Shown: positions 44,022-53,453, counted from the stretch's first letter. The stretch is 64,000 nt of DNA from Curvibacter sp. AEP1-3 (GCF_002163715.1 NZ_CP015698.1:3450201-3514200); one strand, 5' to 3'. Translations and numbers: made by a program. Notes: generated by a model not told the origin, from the sequence alone.

Positions 44022-45851
44022 TTACTGCCCGCTCCAGTCGGGGCCCCTGCGCTTTTCCCGTTCGGCACGTTCCTGGGCCATTTGCTCTTCCAGCTGCTGA
44101 CGGCCTTGTTTAACAGCTGCAATCAGCTTGGTGCGGTCCTTGAAATGGGGGCGCATCTTCTCGAACAGTTTCAGGTTGTGTTGGCGAAAGCGCATGGTGC
44201 TCTGGCGGGCAATATGGGCGGGTTGGCCCAGCACCTCTAGCACGCTGCGGGCACTGCGCAGGCTGGACTCAAACAACTCACGTTCGACCAACGTGACTTC
44301 CCGTTCGCGCAGCTGGTTCCAGTGGGTCACATCGCGGGCGCGGGCCACGATGGGCAGGGTGGGAAAGTGTTCACGCGCCAGATCGACAATGGCCAGGGAC
44401 TGCTCCACATCGTCTACCGCCACCACCAGTACACGCGCGGTCCCTGCGCCGGCCGTGCGTAGCAGGTCCAGGCGGGTGGCATCACCAAAGAACACCCGGT
44501 AGCCGAAGCTGCGGGCGGCTTCGACCATGTCGGCATCGTGGTCCAGCACCGTGGCGGGAATGCCCTCGGCGAGCAAGACGCGGCCCACAATCTGCCCGTA
44601 TCGCCCATATCCGGCAATGATGACCGGCGCGCTTTGGGGCTCTGCAATTTCTTCCAGCGCCGGCCCCTTGCGCCCGGCAAAGCGGGGCAGTACCCACCGG
44701 TCCACCGCGACCAGCACCAGAGGGCTCAGCAGCATGGAGACGGCCACGGCGCCTATGAGTAGTGAGGCCGTTGGCGCAGAAAACACATTAGCCCCGGCCG
44801 CGGCCTGAAACACCACAAAGGCAAATTCCCCGCCCTGCGCCAGCAGCAAGGTGAACACTGGGCGCTCCGGCCCCGGCAGTTGGATATGGCGGGCCAGCCC
44901 GTAAATCACCACGGACTTCACCACCAGAAAACCCACCACCACCAGCGCCATGGTGCCCGGGGAGGCCAGGAGCACGCCAAAGTCGATGCTCATGCCCACC
45001 GCAATAAAGAAGAGGCCCAGCAGCAATCCTTTGAAGGGCTCGATATCGGTTTCCAGTTCCCGGCGGTACTCACTTTCGGCCAGCAGCACGCCGGCCAGAA
45101 AAGCGCCTAGCGCCATGCTCAGGCCCACCAACAACATGAGCGCCGAGATGCCCACCACCAACAAGAGCGCTGCCGCAGTAAAGATCTCGGGGGTGCGTGA
45201 CCGGGCGATCCAACGGAACAGGGGGCGCAACAGCAGGCGGCCGCCGAGCACAATACCGGCAATAACCGCTATGATTTTAATAGCTGCTTGCGCATATTCC
45301 ATGGGCGCCAAGCCTTCATTTGATCCTGAACTGGCGCCCAGCAAGGGCAGCAAAGCGAGGATGGGGATGGCGGCCACATCTTGAAACAGCAGGATGGAAA
45401 AAGCGGCCTGCCCACTTTGGGTCGGCATCAGATTACGTTCACCCATCACCTGCAGCGCGATGGCGGTGCTGGATAGCGCCAACCCCAGCGCCCCCACCAG
45501 GCTCAGGCGCCAGCCCACACCGCAGGCCATGGCTACCAGCATCAGCAAGGCCGTGCAACCCAGCACCTGCAGGGCGCCCCAGCCGAAGATGGAGCGACGC
45601 AGACTCCATAGCCGCCGCGGCTCCAGCTCCAGGCCCACCAGAAACAGCATCAGCACCACGCCGAACTCGGCAAAGTGAAGAATGTCTTCCACGTTGTTGA
45701 CGAGTCCCGCGCCCCAGGGGCCGATGGCAATACCCGCGGCCAGGTAGCCAATGATGGCGCCCAGCCCGACTGCTTTGGACAGGGGAACGGCAATCACCGC
45801 TGCACTCAAGTAAATCAGGCTGTTGATCAGCCAGGCCGGTGCGTGCTCCAT
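44022..45851 (-). CDS. Kef-type cation:proton antiporter (CPA2 family)
   Basis: Glutathione-gated potassium efflux system homologue, 609 residues from the ATG giving MEHAPAWLINSLIYLS. About twelve transmembrane helices (GYLAAGIAIGPWG, then FLVGLELEPRRLW, GALGLALSSTAIALQVMGE with the CPA2 signature). The C-terminal RCK/TrkA-N domain starts PVIIAGYGRYGQIVGRVLL and continues to about residue 560. A loop in the membrane domain (SGSNEGLAPMEYAQAAIKII) is encoded by repeat copy G. Its flavoprotein partner lies immediately upstream, one base away. KefB and KefC cannot be told apart here. Confidence 0.9.
   Translation of the reverse strand: MEHAPAWLINSLIYLSAAVIAVPLSKAVGLGAIIGYLAAGIAIGPWGAGLVNNVEDILHFAEFGVVLMLFLVGLELEPRRLWSLRRSIFGWGALQVLGCTALLMLVAMACGVGWRLSLVGALGLALSSTAIALQVMGERNLMPTQSGQAAFSILLFQDVAAIPILALLPLLGASSGSNEGLAPMEYAQAAIKIIAVIAGIVLGGRLLLRPLFRWIARSRTPEIFTAAALLLVVGISALMLLVGLSMALGAFLAGVLLAESEYRRELETDIEPFKGLLLGLFFIAVGMSIDFGVLLASPGTMALVVVGFLVVKSVVIYGLARHIQLPGPERPVFTLLLAQGGEFAFVVFQAAAGANVFSAPTASLLIGAVAVSMLLSPLVLVAVDRWVLPRFAGRKGPALEEIAEPQSAPVIIAGYGRYGQIVGRVLLAEGIPATVLDHDADMVEAARSFGYRVFFGDATRLDLLRTAGAGTARVLVVAVDDVEQSLAIVDLAREHFPTLPIVARARDVTHWNQLREREVTLVERELFESSLRSARSVLEVLGQPAHIARQSTMRFRQHNLKLFEKMRPHFKDRTKLIAAVKQGRQQLEEQMAQERAEREKRRGPDWSGQ
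45268..45324 (-). repeat. Dispersed repeat, copy G (in frame inside the Kef gene)
   Basis: Full-length copy on the coding strand: TCAAATGAAGGCTTGGCGCC, then CATGGAATAT, core GCGCAAGCAGCTAT, end GCTAT-TAAAATC-ATAGC. It encodes about 19 residues without a stop. Confidence 0.9.
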
Positions 45852-45852
45852 G

Positions 45853-46494
45853 TCACAGGTCTCCTTGCAAGGGCGCTGAGCCGGCAGGCCGGTCCGCATC
45901 CGGCACATCGCATGTTGCAGTGCTTTCCAGTTCCGCTAACTCCGGCCATTCGGGGTAGCTGCGCAGCCGCTCTGCGAAGGTAGCGACGTGGCTTTCTACG
46001 TCGGCTTGCGGCGCGCTATGTGCACCATGGAGCACCATGGGCGGCAGAAAACGCATGCCGCACAAAGCAGCCGTTTGCTCGTAGGGGGGCAGGAAAGCGT
46101 CGAAGAAATAGCGGTTGTAACCCTGTGGGTGGTAAGAAGCCTCAGGGCCGCCAGTGCTGGCGACCAGCCACAAGTCTTTGCCTTGCAGCGCTTTGGCGCC
46201 ATGGCCATAGGCCCAGCCGTAGCTCAGCACTTCATCCAGCCAGAGTTTGAGTAGTGCAGGCATGGAGTACCACTGCACCGGATGCACCAGTACGACCAGA
46301 CGGGCCGCGGCGAGTTTTTCCTGTTCAGCCTGCACATCGATGGCATAGTCGGCGTAGCTCTCATACAGGTCACACAGCGCCACACCTTCGGCAGAGGCAG
46401 CGGCATGGCGGAGTTGGCGGTTGACGTGGGAGTTCCGCCAGTTGGGGTGGGCGGCAACGACGTAGATGGGGTGAGATTGGCTTTCAGTGACCAT
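45853..46494 (-). CDS. KefF/KefG-like NAD(P)H oxidoreductase
   Basis: Flavodoxin-fold FMN enzyme of 213 residues that activates Kef antiporters. It shows VVAAHPNWRNSHVNRQL, HPVQWYSMPALLKLWLDEVLSYGWAYG (the family signature) and STGGPEASYHPQGYNRY. One base separates its stop from the antiporter start, a strong sign that the two act together. The last 20 or so residues are low-complexity. Confidence 0.92.
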   Translation of the reverse strand: MVTESQSHPIYVVAAHPNWRNSHVNRQLRHAAASAEGVALCDLYESYADYAIDVQAEQEKLAAARLVVLVHPVQWYSMPALLKLWLDEVLSYGWAYGHGAKALQGKDLWLVASTGGPEASYHPQGYNRYFFDAFLPPYEQTAALCGMRFLPPMVLHGAHSAPQADVESHVATFAERLRSYPEWPELAELESTATCDVPDADRPAGSAPLQGDL

Positions 46495-46535
46495 GGCCGT
46501 AACATAGCGCAGTTCATGGAGTGGAGGAGCTGTCT

Positions 46536-47153
46536 ATGCCCGTGGTTGTTGTTGCTAACCCCAAGGGGGGCGTCGGAAAGTCCACAATGTCGACCCAAAT
46601 TGCCGGTTACTTTGCCTCCATGGGGCATGCCGTCATGCTGGGCGACGCGGATCGCCAGCAATCTTCCAGGCTGTGGCTGGGGCTTCGCCCGCCGGCAGCC
46701 AAGCCCATCACGGGGTGGGAGTTGAATGAGGAGGGCATTGCCAAGCCGCCCAAGGGCACCAGCCACGTGGTGCTCGACACCCCGGCCGGCCTGCACGGCA
46801 AGCGCCTTAAGGAAATACTGAAAATTGCCACCCATGTGGTGGTGCCTTTGCAGCCCAGTGTGTTTGATATCTTTGCAACCAAGCCTTTCCTGGATGAGCT
46901 GGCCGCCAGTTCGCGGGCGGGCAATTTCAAGGTGGGCATTGTCGGCATGCGCGTGGATGAGCGGACGCTGGCTTCTGATCAGCTGCAGCACTTTGTCGAC
47001 GGGTTGGACCTGCCGGTGCTGGGTTTTGTGCGCGATACCCAAAACTACATCCAGGCCATTGCACGGGGGCTGACCATTTTTGATGTCGCGCCCGGCAAGG
47101 TCGAGCGGGATTTGCAGCAGTGGCAAGCCATTTGCCAGTGGCTGGATGCGTAA
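46536..47153 (+). CDS. ParA/MinD-family P-loop ATPase, orphan
   Basis: Deviant Walker ATPase of 205 residues: NPKGGVGKSTMSTQIAGYF at the N-terminus, ADRQQSSRLWLGLRP, and VVLDTPAGLHGK. The ATG at 46536 has GGAGGAG six bases upstream; an upstream ATG at 46521 lies within that Shine-Dalgarno. No parB or parS is seen nearby, so this is not the chromosomal partition ParA; it may position some other cargo. Confidence 0.87.
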   Translation: MPVVVVANPKGGVGKSTMSTQIAGYFASMGHAVMLGDADRQQSSRLWLGLRPPAAKPITGWELNEEGIAKPPKGTSHVVLDTPAGLHGKRLKEILKIATHVVVPLQPSVFDIFATKPFLDELAASSRAGNFKVGIVGMRVDERTLASDQLQHFVDGLDLPVLGFVRDTQNYIQAIARGLTIFDVAPGKVERDLQQWQAICQWLDA

Positions 47154-47214
47154 TTGCCCGTCACCTGTCACCGTGGCAACAAGGGAGCAGGTGTCGGCTG
47201 GCTAGAGTGGCGGC

Positions 47215-47670
47215 ATGAAAACATTCAACACCTTGGCGGAGTTGTCCGCCCACGTCGGTACCACCGTAGCGGTGAGCGAATGGCTGACCATCAGCCAGGA
47301 GCAAATCAACCAATTCGCGCAGGCAACCGGTGACCACCAGTGGATCCACGTGGATCCGGAGCGCGCGGCCCAAGGCCCCTTCGGCACACCGATTGCCCAT
47401 GGTTTTCTCACCCTGTCGCTGATTCCCCGGTTTATGGAAACCAGCATGCAGGTGCTCAATGTGCGGATAGGATTGAATTACGGCCTGAACAAAGTCCGCT
47501 TCATTTCGCCGGTGCCGGTCAATAGCCGTTTGCGCGCGCATCTCAAGTTGCTGGAGGTGCTGCCGGTCGACAACGGTGGCGTACAGCAGGCTTGGGAAGT
47601 CACCATTGAGCGAGAGGGAGTCGCCAAACCTGCGTGTGTGGCTGAAGCCCTAGTGCGGCAATACCCCTGA
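47215..47670 (+). CDS. MaoC-like (R)-enoyl-CoA hydratase
   Basis: Hot-dog fold protein of 151 residues with the hydratase 2 motif ATGDHQWIHVDPERA (catalytic D and H), then PIAHGFLTLSLIPRF. Relatives hydrate enoyl-CoA, for example feeding polyhydroxyalkanoate synthesis. Substrate not determined by context. Confidence 0.9.
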   Translation: MKTFNTLAELSAHVGTTVAVSEWLTISQEQINQFAQATGDHQWIHVDPERAAQGPFGTPIAHGFLTLSLIPRFMETSMQVLNVRIGLNYGLNKVRFISPVPVNSRLRAHLKLLEVLPVDNGGVQQAWEVTIEREGVAKPACVAEALVRQYP

Positions 47671-47691
47671 ATAAGGGCGATTTGACGCTCT

Positions 47692-48156
47692 TCAGGCGCC
47701 GAAGCCGTTCTGCCGCCAGGCTTCAAATACCGTTACGGCGACTGCGTTGGAGAGGTTCAGGCTGCGCTGATCCGGCCGCATGGGCAGGCGCAGGCTGCGT
47801 TCCTGGCTGAAGGACATACGTACGAAATCAGAAATGCCTTTGGTTTCCGAGCCGAATACCAGCCAATCCCCGGGCTGAAACGCCACCTCAAACGGGCTGC
47901 GGGTTCCGCGGGTCGTAAGAGTGAACAAGCGGTCAGGCGCCGGACGTTCTGCGTCCAGAAAATGCTGCCAACTGGCGTGGCGCTTGAGCTGGGCGTACTC
48001 GTGGTAATCCAGCCCGGCGCGGCGCATGTGCTTGTCGTCCATGGAGAAACCCAGAGGCTCCACCAGATGCAAACGACAGCCGGTGTTAGCCGCCAGGCGG
48101 ATCACGTTGCCCGTATTGGGAGGGATTTCGGGCTCAACCAAAACAATATGAAACAT
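47692..48156 (-). CDS. trmL: tRNA (cytidine(34)-2'-O)-methyltransferase TrmL
   Basis: SPOUT methyltransferase of 154 residues that methylates the wobble ribose of Leu tRNAs. Family start FHIVLVEPEIPPNTGNVIRLAANTG and knot motifs LVFGSETKGI and LPMRPDQRSLNLSNAVAV. 11 bases downstream of comF, same strand. Confidence 0.95.
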   Translation of the reverse strand: MFHIVLVEPEIPPNTGNVIRLAANTGCRLHLVEPLGFSMDDKHMRRAGLDYHEYAQLKRHASWQHFLDAERPAPDRLFTLTTRGTRSPFEVAFQPGDWLVFGSETKGISDFVRMSFSQERSLRLPMRPDQRSLNLSNAVAVTVFEAWRQNGFGA

Positions 48157-48167
48157 GCCGTCATTGT

Positions 48168-48881
48168 CTACGCAGTAGCGGCATCCACGCCGGTGCGGGC
48201 GAAGACCAGCGCAGTGATGTGCGCTGCGCCTGCGTGCCGCAGGGTTGTCGCCGCTGCACTCATGGAAGCACCGCTGGTCATCACGTCATCCAGCAGTACG
48301 ATGCGCTTATCCGACACAGCGCCCTGAAGTAGGGGTTCCATGGCAAAAGCATGTCGCACATTGTCTTGGCGGTCTTTGCGGTCCAGTGCACTTTGTGCGG
48401 GCGTGTTGATAACGCGAAGAAGCACTTGCTCCAGTGTTTTGTCAGGGCTGAGGTGACGCGCCAGCAAGGCGGATTGGTTAAAGCCTCTTTGCAGCAGGCG
48501 TTCTCTGGCCAGCGGCATGGGGATGACAAAGTCTGCCGCTTCCAGCGCCGGTTCTACCCAAGGCGCGCTGCGCATGAGTGCGGCGAAATGGCCCGCCCAA
48601 GCGGGGTTCTCCTGAAACTTGAAGTGAGCGATCAGCCGGTCCCACGGGTAGGCATAGTCCACTGCAGCCAGGGCGCTGTCCCATGGCGGTGGCGCGTGGG
48701 TGCACGCGCGACATTGGCGGAGGGTGTCCGGAAGGGCCAGTGCGCATGTCGGGCAACGGTGGACCGGTTGACCAAATGCCTGTATGCAATCCTCGCAAAC
48801 GGCTTGCGCGGGCCACGCATGACAGACGGCGCAGGTGCTGGGCACTGCGCGGCTTAACCCTCGAGCCCATGCGCTGAACAT
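48168..48881 (-). CDS. ComF-family phosphoribosyltransferase-like protein
   Basis: 237 residues from the ATG giving MFSAWARGLSRAV; a longer frame crosses the divergent methyltransferase start. Four CxxC pairs form a zinc ribbon at the N-terminus (CAVCHAW, CEDCIQAF, CPTCALAL, CRACTH). The PRTase part has RERLLQRGFNQSALLAR and the PRPP loop IVLLDDVMTSGASM. ComF is needed for DNA uptake in competent bacteria; GntX is its E. coli relative. Confidence 0.9.
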   Translation of the reverse strand: MFSAWARGLSRAVPSTCAVCHAWPAQAVCEDCIQAFGQPVHRCPTCALALPDTLRQCRACTHAPPPWDSALAAVDYAYPWDRLIAHFKFQENPAWAGHFAALMRSAPWVEPALEAADFVIPMPLARERLLQRGFNQSALLARHLSPDKTLEQVLLRVINTPAQSALDRKDRQDNVRHAFAMEPLLQGAVSDKRIVLLDDVMTSGASMSAAATTLRHAGAAHITALVFARTGVDAATA

Positions 48882-48921
48882 CCGCCCAATATACTCGCCC
48901 AGCTTTGCTTTTCCCCGGCCC

Positions 48922-49806
48922 ATGACCACCCACAAGCCTCCTACCATCGATCCCGTTGCCGCTGCCCGCTGGGCTTGCGTGCCTGCCACGCAGTCGCCCT
49001 GGTTGCACGAGGAGGTTGCACGGCGCATGGAAGACCGCCTGCAATGGATCGTGCAAAAACCGTCCGCATGGCTGGATTGGACGCCCGCCAGGGGCGGCCT
49101 GGAAGCGCATGCGTTGGTCCAGAAGCGTTACCCGCAAGCCAAGGCATTTGTTCATGAGGAATCGCCTTCGGGCTTAGCCGTGAGCCGCGATGCCTTGTCA
49201 CTCGCATGGTGGAGTCCTGCACGCTGGGGGGGCGGGGCTGTTCAGTTCGGGCTGCCCACCGAACCGGTGCAGATGCTGTGGGCCAATATGGCTTTACACA
49301 TGGCCGCAGACCCCCAAGCACTGATAAATCGGTGGCACCAGGCTTTGGCAGTAGATGGCTTCGCCATGTTTTCCTGCCTCGGACCGGACACTTTGCGTGA
49401 AATTCGGGACGTTTACGCTGATGCAGGTTGGCAACAACCTCACCACCAGTTCACGGATATGCATGATTGGGGTGACATGCTGGTGCATGCCGGCTTTGCC
49501 GAGCCCGTCATGGACATGGAGCGGATAACACTGAGTTACTCCACGGCTGAGAAGTTGCTGGACGAATTGCGCGGTTTGGGGCGTAATCTGCATGTCGCGC
49601 GATTCCCCGGTATGCGCGCCAGATCTTGGAAGCGGAATCTGCTTGAACGGATCAGCAATCGCTTGGGTGCCCGTTCCACGGACGGCCGGCTAAGTCTGAC
49701 CTTCGAGGTGGTCTATGGGCATGCCTTCAAGCCCAAGCCCAAAGTCAAGCTCCAACCGGAAACTAGGGTTTCTCTGGATGACATGCGCGCCGTCTTGAAG
49801 AAGTAG
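48922..49806 (+). CDS. BioC-like SAM methyltransferase with degenerate motif I
   Basis: Class I methyltransferase-like protein of 294 residues, resembling malonyl-ACP O-methyltransferase BioC: RMEDRLQWI, LWANMALHMAADPQALINRWHQAL (BioC has a similar line), and FSCLGPDTLREIR. The glycine-rich SAM loop expected at about 50-60 reads LDWTPARGGLEAHAL, lacking the ExGxGxG pattern, so SAM binding must be unusual or lost. No other bio genes are near. Divergent to comF with 40 bases between. Confidence 0.75.
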   Translation: MTTHKPPTIDPVAAARWACVPATQSPWLHEEVARRMEDRLQWIVQKPSAWLDWTPARGGLEAHALVQKRYPQAKAFVHEESPSGLAVSRDALSLAWWSPARWGGGAVQFGLPTEPVQMLWANMALHMAADPQALINRWHQALAVDGFAMFSCLGPDTLREIRDVYADAGWQQPHHQFTDMHDWGDMLVHAGFAEPVMDMERITLSYSTAEKLLDELRGLGRNLHVARFPGMRARSWKRNLLERISNRLGARSTDGRLSLTFEVVYGHAFKPKPKVKLQPETRVSLDDMRAVLKK

Positions 49807-49950
49807 GCAAAACCCCCACAGTTTCACTCAGCCGATGCCCGAGGCTGATGCCGGTCAAGTCCGTTACTGTCATACAATGATAGGAAAAGAGGTGACGGCA
49901 TTTCCCCCCTCCAATCTTGACCAAGCCTGTGCACGGCCGGTCAATTTCGG

Positions 49951-50436
49951 GTGACACGCATGACGAATTTGGTTTTTCGCTTTGCGACGGTACAAGGGCA
50001 GCATGTTCATTGGCTTCTAAGGCGAAACTGTTCTGTAACGCCCCTGCAGCTGGTATGGACTTACATATCGCTTTGTGCGGTGTCTATCGGAATCGGACTT
50101 TTTTTCTGGTTTCAAGGCGCTACGCTGGTGATCCCTTTTGCATCACTTGAGCTGATTGCGGTGGGGCTGGCGTTCCTGGTTTACGCGCGACATTCAACTG
50201 ATGGCGAGCACATTTCCTTGCAGGAAAACCGGCTGGTTGTGGAGTTGGAATGCGCTGGGCGCTTGGAGCGTGCGGAATTTCAAAGGGGCTGGGTGAGGGT
50301 GGAGCCTCGGGCGGATGACTCATCGTTGATTGAGTTATCCGAGCGGGGGAAATCCATCCGGGTCGGGCGATATATCAGGCCAGAGTTGCGTCCGCAGCTG
50401 GCCAAGGAAATACGTTCGGCACTGCGAGCTGTCTAA
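49951..50436 (+). CDS. DUF2244 membrane protein upstream of coxB
   Basis: 161 residues with two central hydrophobic helices (WTYISLCAVSIGIGLFFWF and PFASLELIAVGLAFLVYA) and a soluble C-terminal domain (ENRLVVELECAGRLERAEFQR). DUF2244 members recur upstream of cytochrome oxidase genes. Start GTG at 49951, or ATG at 49960. A TACAAT at 49873-49878 could be its -10. Confidence 0.85.
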   Translation: MTRMTNLVFRFATVQGQHVHWLLRRNCSVTPLQLVWTYISLCAVSIGIGLFFWFQGATLVIPFASLELIAVGLAFLVYARHSTDGEHISLQENRLVVELECAGRLERAEFQRGWVRVEPRADDSSLIELSERGKSIRVGRYIRPELRPQLAKEIRSALRAV

Positions 50437-50493
50437 GGGCGGCGCGTGAACCCGGTGCGTTGGATTATTTTGGGGCATCAAAAAGTGAGCGAG

Positions 50494-51678
50494 ATGAAGA
50501 ACACAACGAAAAAACTGGCGTCTATGCTGTGGGCGGCTGGTGCTTTTGCCGGCACTTCCCTGTTGACGCAAGCGCATGCTGTGAATGATCTGCCGGGCGG
50601 ACCGGCGGTCAATCAGTTGAATCTGGCCCCTGCGGTCACCAAGATCGCACAAGAGCAGCAGTGGCTGCATTGGTTCATGCTGATTGTGTGCTCAGTGATT
50701 TTTGTGGCGGTTTTCTCCGTCATGTTTTATTCCATATGGAAGCACCGCAAATCAGTCGGGTACAAACCGGCGACTTTCCACGAATCAGTTACCGTGGAAG
50801 TGATCTGGACCATCGTCCCCTTTGTCATCGTGATCCTGATGGCACTTCCCGCCACCAAGGTGGTGGTGGCTATGAAAGACACGACCAACGCAGACCTGAC
50901 CATCAAGGCCACAGGCATGCAGTGGAAGTGGGGCTATGACTACATCAAGGGTGAAGGCGAAGGGATTGGTTTCGTTTCCACACTGGACAGCGATCAGCGC
51001 GCCATGTCGGATGCCGGCGGACCCAAGAAGGGCGAGTCTGTAGATAACTACCTGTTGAAGGTTGACAACCCTCTGGTGGTTCCTGTGGACAAAAAGGTCC
51101 GCATCATCACGACAGCCAACGATGTAATCCATGCGTTTATGGTTCCTGCATTCGGTATCAAGCAAGATGCGATCCCGGGCTTTGTCCGTGACACGTGGTT
51201 CCGTGCCGAGAAGGTTGGCGACTATTACGGTCAGTGCGCAGAGTTGTGCGGCAAAGAACACGCATATATGCCTATCCATGTGAAGGTGCTGTCTGCGGAA
51301 GACTATTCCAAGTGGGTTGCCGGCGAGCAGAAGAAGCTGGCTGCCAAAGCAGATGATCCGACCAAGGTGTGGACTCTGGAAGACATCTCCAAGCGCGGCG
51401 AGAAGGTGTATGCCCAGAATTGCGCGGCTTGCCATCAAGCCAACGGCAAGGGTGCAGGTCCAATCAAGCCATTGGACGGTTCGGCTGTCGTGTTGGATGC
51501 TGACAAAACCAAGCAGATTGCAGTTTTGTTGAATGGACAGAATAACGGTGCAATGCCTGCTTGGAAGGCGTTGAGTGATACTGATATCGCAGCTGTTATC
51601 AGCTATACCAAGAACAACTGGTCCAACAAGACCGGCCAATTGGTGCAGCCCGCTGAAGTGCTGGCATTGCGCAAGTAA
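50494..51678 (+). CDS. ctaC: Cytochrome c oxidase subunit II with fused cytochrome c domain
   Basis: 394 residues from the ATG giving MKNTTKKLASMLW, with a signal peptide ending AHA. Two membrane helices are followed by the CuA domain with CAELCGKEHAYM. A C-terminal c-type cytochrome (CAACHQ, about residue 310) makes this a caa3-type subunit, accepting electrons directly from periplasmic cytochrome. An upstream ATG/GTG at 50446 is possible but weaker. It is the second gene of the cox operon. Confidence 0.93.
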   Translation: MKNTTKKLASMLWAAGAFAGTSLLTQAHAVNDLPGGPAVNQLNLAPAVTKIAQEQQWLHWFMLIVCSVIFVAVFSVMFYSIWKHRKSVGYKPATFHESVTVEVIWTIVPFVIVILMALPATKVVVAMKDTTNADLTIKATGMQWKWGYDYIKGEGEGIGFVSTLDSDQRAMSDAGGPKKGESVDNYLLKVDNPLVVPVDKKVRIITTANDVIHAFMVPAFGIKQDAIPGFVRDTWFRAEKVGDYYGQCAELCGKEHAYMPIHVKVLSAEDYSKWVAGEQKKLAAKADDPTKVWTLEDISKRGEKVYAQNCAACHQANGKGAGPIKPLDGSAVVLDADKTKQIAVLLNGQNNGAMPAWKALSDTDIAAVISYTKNNWSNKTGQLVQPAEVLALRK

Positions 51679-51720
51679 TGCACCTCAGGCAGAACCTAGA
51701 AAATTAAAAAGGACCTCACC

Positions 51721-53337
51721 ATGAGCGCCGTACTCGACCATCACGATCACGCCCACGACGATCACCACCACGCCCCTACCGGCTGGCAGCGCTGGGTGTT
51801 TGCGACCAACCACAAGGACATTGGTACTCTGTACCTCTTGTTCAGCTTCACGATGCTGATCATCGGAGGCATCTTGGCGCTGCTGATTCGCGCCGAATTG
51901 TTTCAGCCCGGTTTGCAGCTGGTAAATCCTGAACTGTTCAACTCGCTGACCACCATGCACGGACTGATCATGGTGTTCGGTGCCATCATGCCTGGCTTTG
52001 TGGGGTTTGCGAACTGGATGATCCCGCTGCAAATCGGCGCATCCGACATGGCATTTGCCCGCATGAATAACTTCAGCTTCTGGCTGATGATTCCTGCTGC
52101 CTTGATGTTGGTGTCTTCCTTCTTCATGCCCGGCGGCGCACCCGCAGCGGGCTGGACTTTGTATGCGCCTCTGACCCTGCAAATGGGCCCCTCGATGGAT
52201 GCCGGCATTTTTGCAATGCACATCCTGGGCGCGTCGTCCATCATGGGATCGATCAACATCATCGTGACCATCTTGAACATGCGCGCTCCCGGCATGACCT
52301 TGATGAAGATGCCGATGTTCTGCTGGACATGGTTGATTACTGCTTATTTGCTGATAGCTGTGATGCCCGTGTTGGCAGGCGCTATCACCATGACGCTGAC
52401 AGACCGTCATTTCGGTACCAGCTTCTTCAACCCCGCAGGTGGCGGTGACCCCGTCATGTACCAGCACATCTTCTGGTTCTTCGGTCACCCTGAGGTATAC
52501 ATCATGATCTTGCCGGCTTTCGGCATCATCAGCCAGATTGTTCCGGCCTTTGCACGCAAGAAGCTGTTCGGGTATGCCTCCATGGTGTACGCCACTTCTT
52601 CGATCGCCATTCTGTCGTTCATCGTGTGGGCTCACCACATGTTCACTACCGGCATGCCTGTCACCGGTCAGCTGTTCTTCATGTACGCCACGATGCTGAT
52701 TGCCGTTCCGACAGCTGTAAAGATCTTCAACTGGATCGCTACCATGTGGCAGGGTTCCATGACCTTTGAAACCCCTATGTTGTTTGCGGTGGGCTTCATT
52801 TTTGTGTTCACCATGGGTGGCTTTACCGGCTTGATTCTGGCCATGGCGCCTATCGACATCCAGCTGCAAGACACCTACTACGTGGTGGCTCACTTTCACT
52901 ACGTGTTGGTTGCCGGCTCCTTGTATGCCATGTTTGCAGGGTTCTACTACTGGGCACCCAAGTGGACTGGTGTGATGATTCCTGAGTGGAAGGGCCGTGT
53001 GCACTTCTGGTGGTCTTTGATCGCCTTCAACGTGACCTTCTTCCCTATGCACTTCCTGGGTCTTGCAGGTATGCCACGCCGTTATGCTGACTACCCCATG
53101 CAATTCGCTGACTTCAATGCGATTGCTACGGTTGGTGCATTTGCATTCGGTTTGGCTCAGGTTTACTTCTTCTTCGGTGTTGTCTTGCCTGCCATGTTGG
53201 GTAAAGGCGAGAAAGCCAGCCAGAAGCCTTGGGAAGCTGCAGAAGGTTTGGAGTGGGAAGTCCCCTCTCCAGCCCCTTTCCATACTTTTGAAAATCCACC
53301 CAAGTTGGACGCTACTGCGACCAAGGTGATCGGTTAA
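51721..53337 (+). CDS. ctaD: Cytochrome c oxidase subunit I
   Basis: Heme-copper oxidase catalytic subunit of 538 residues, twelve transmembrane helices, reducing oxygen to water and pumping protons. Seen: [11 protein letters not shown] (heme a ligand), [18 protein letters not shown] (CuB, H-Y crosslink), [12 protein letters not shown] (CuB histidines) and [12 protein letters not shown] (heme ligands). An AAGGA lies 9 bases before the ATG. The N-terminus is histidine-rich ([12 protein letters not shown]), which might bind metal. The stop shares one base with the next small gene. Confidence 0.97.
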   Translation: MSAVLDHHDHAHDDHHHAPTGWQRWVFATNHKDIGTLYLLFSFTMLIIGGILALLIRAELFQPGLQLVNPELFNSLTTMHGLIMVFGAIMPGFVGFANWMIPLQIGASDMAFARMNNFSFWLMIPAALMLVSSFFMPGGAPAAGWTLYAPLTLQMGPSMDAGIFAMHILGASSIMGSINIIVTILNMRAPGMTLMKMPMFCWTWLITAYLLIAVMPVLAGAITMTLTDRHFGTSFFNPAGGGDPVMYQHIFWFFGHPEVYIMILPAFGIISQIVPAFARKKLFGYASMVYATSSIAILSFIVWAHHMFTTGMPVTGQLFFMYATMLIAVPTAVKIFNWIATMWQGSMTFETPMLFAVGFIFVFTMGGFTGLILAMAPIDIQLQDTYYVVAHFHYVLVAGSLYAMFAGFYYWAPKWTGVMIPEWKGRVHFWWSLIAFNVTFFPMHFLGLAGMPRRYADYPMQFADFNAIATVGAFAFGLAQVYFFFGVVLPAMLGKGEKASQKPWEAAEGLEWEVPSPAPFHTFENPPKLDATATKVIG

Positions 53338-53450
53338 TGGCCAACGCAGATCAGAAAAAGGCTAATGTGCGCTTGGGGCTGATTCTGGCCTCGATCGCAA
53401 TGGTCTTTTTTATCGGCTTTATGGCCAAAATGATTTTTCTGGGCAAGTAA
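53337..53450 (+). CDS. Small cytochrome oxidase assembly membrane protein
   Basis: 37 residues: a charged N-terminus ([12 protein letters not shown]) and one hydrophobic helix (LGLILASIAMVFFIGFMAKM). Its ATG shares a base with the ctaD stop (TAATG). Such a small protein recurs between ctaD and ctaG in related betaproteobacteria as I recall; function not shown. Confidence 0.85.
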   Translation: MANADQKKANVRLGLILASIAMVFFIGFMAKMIFLGK

Positions 53451-53453
53451 GGC

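Noticed and set aside
52341..52357. GCTTA-N7-ATAGC in ctaD as another repeat copy
   Set aside because: One arm is mismatched, no core flanks it, and the encoded helix is conserved in oxidases.
51685..53283. A 532-codon open frame antisense to ctaD
   Set aside because: ctaD is clearly the gene; the antisense product is a histidine- and glutamine-rich shadow without motifs.
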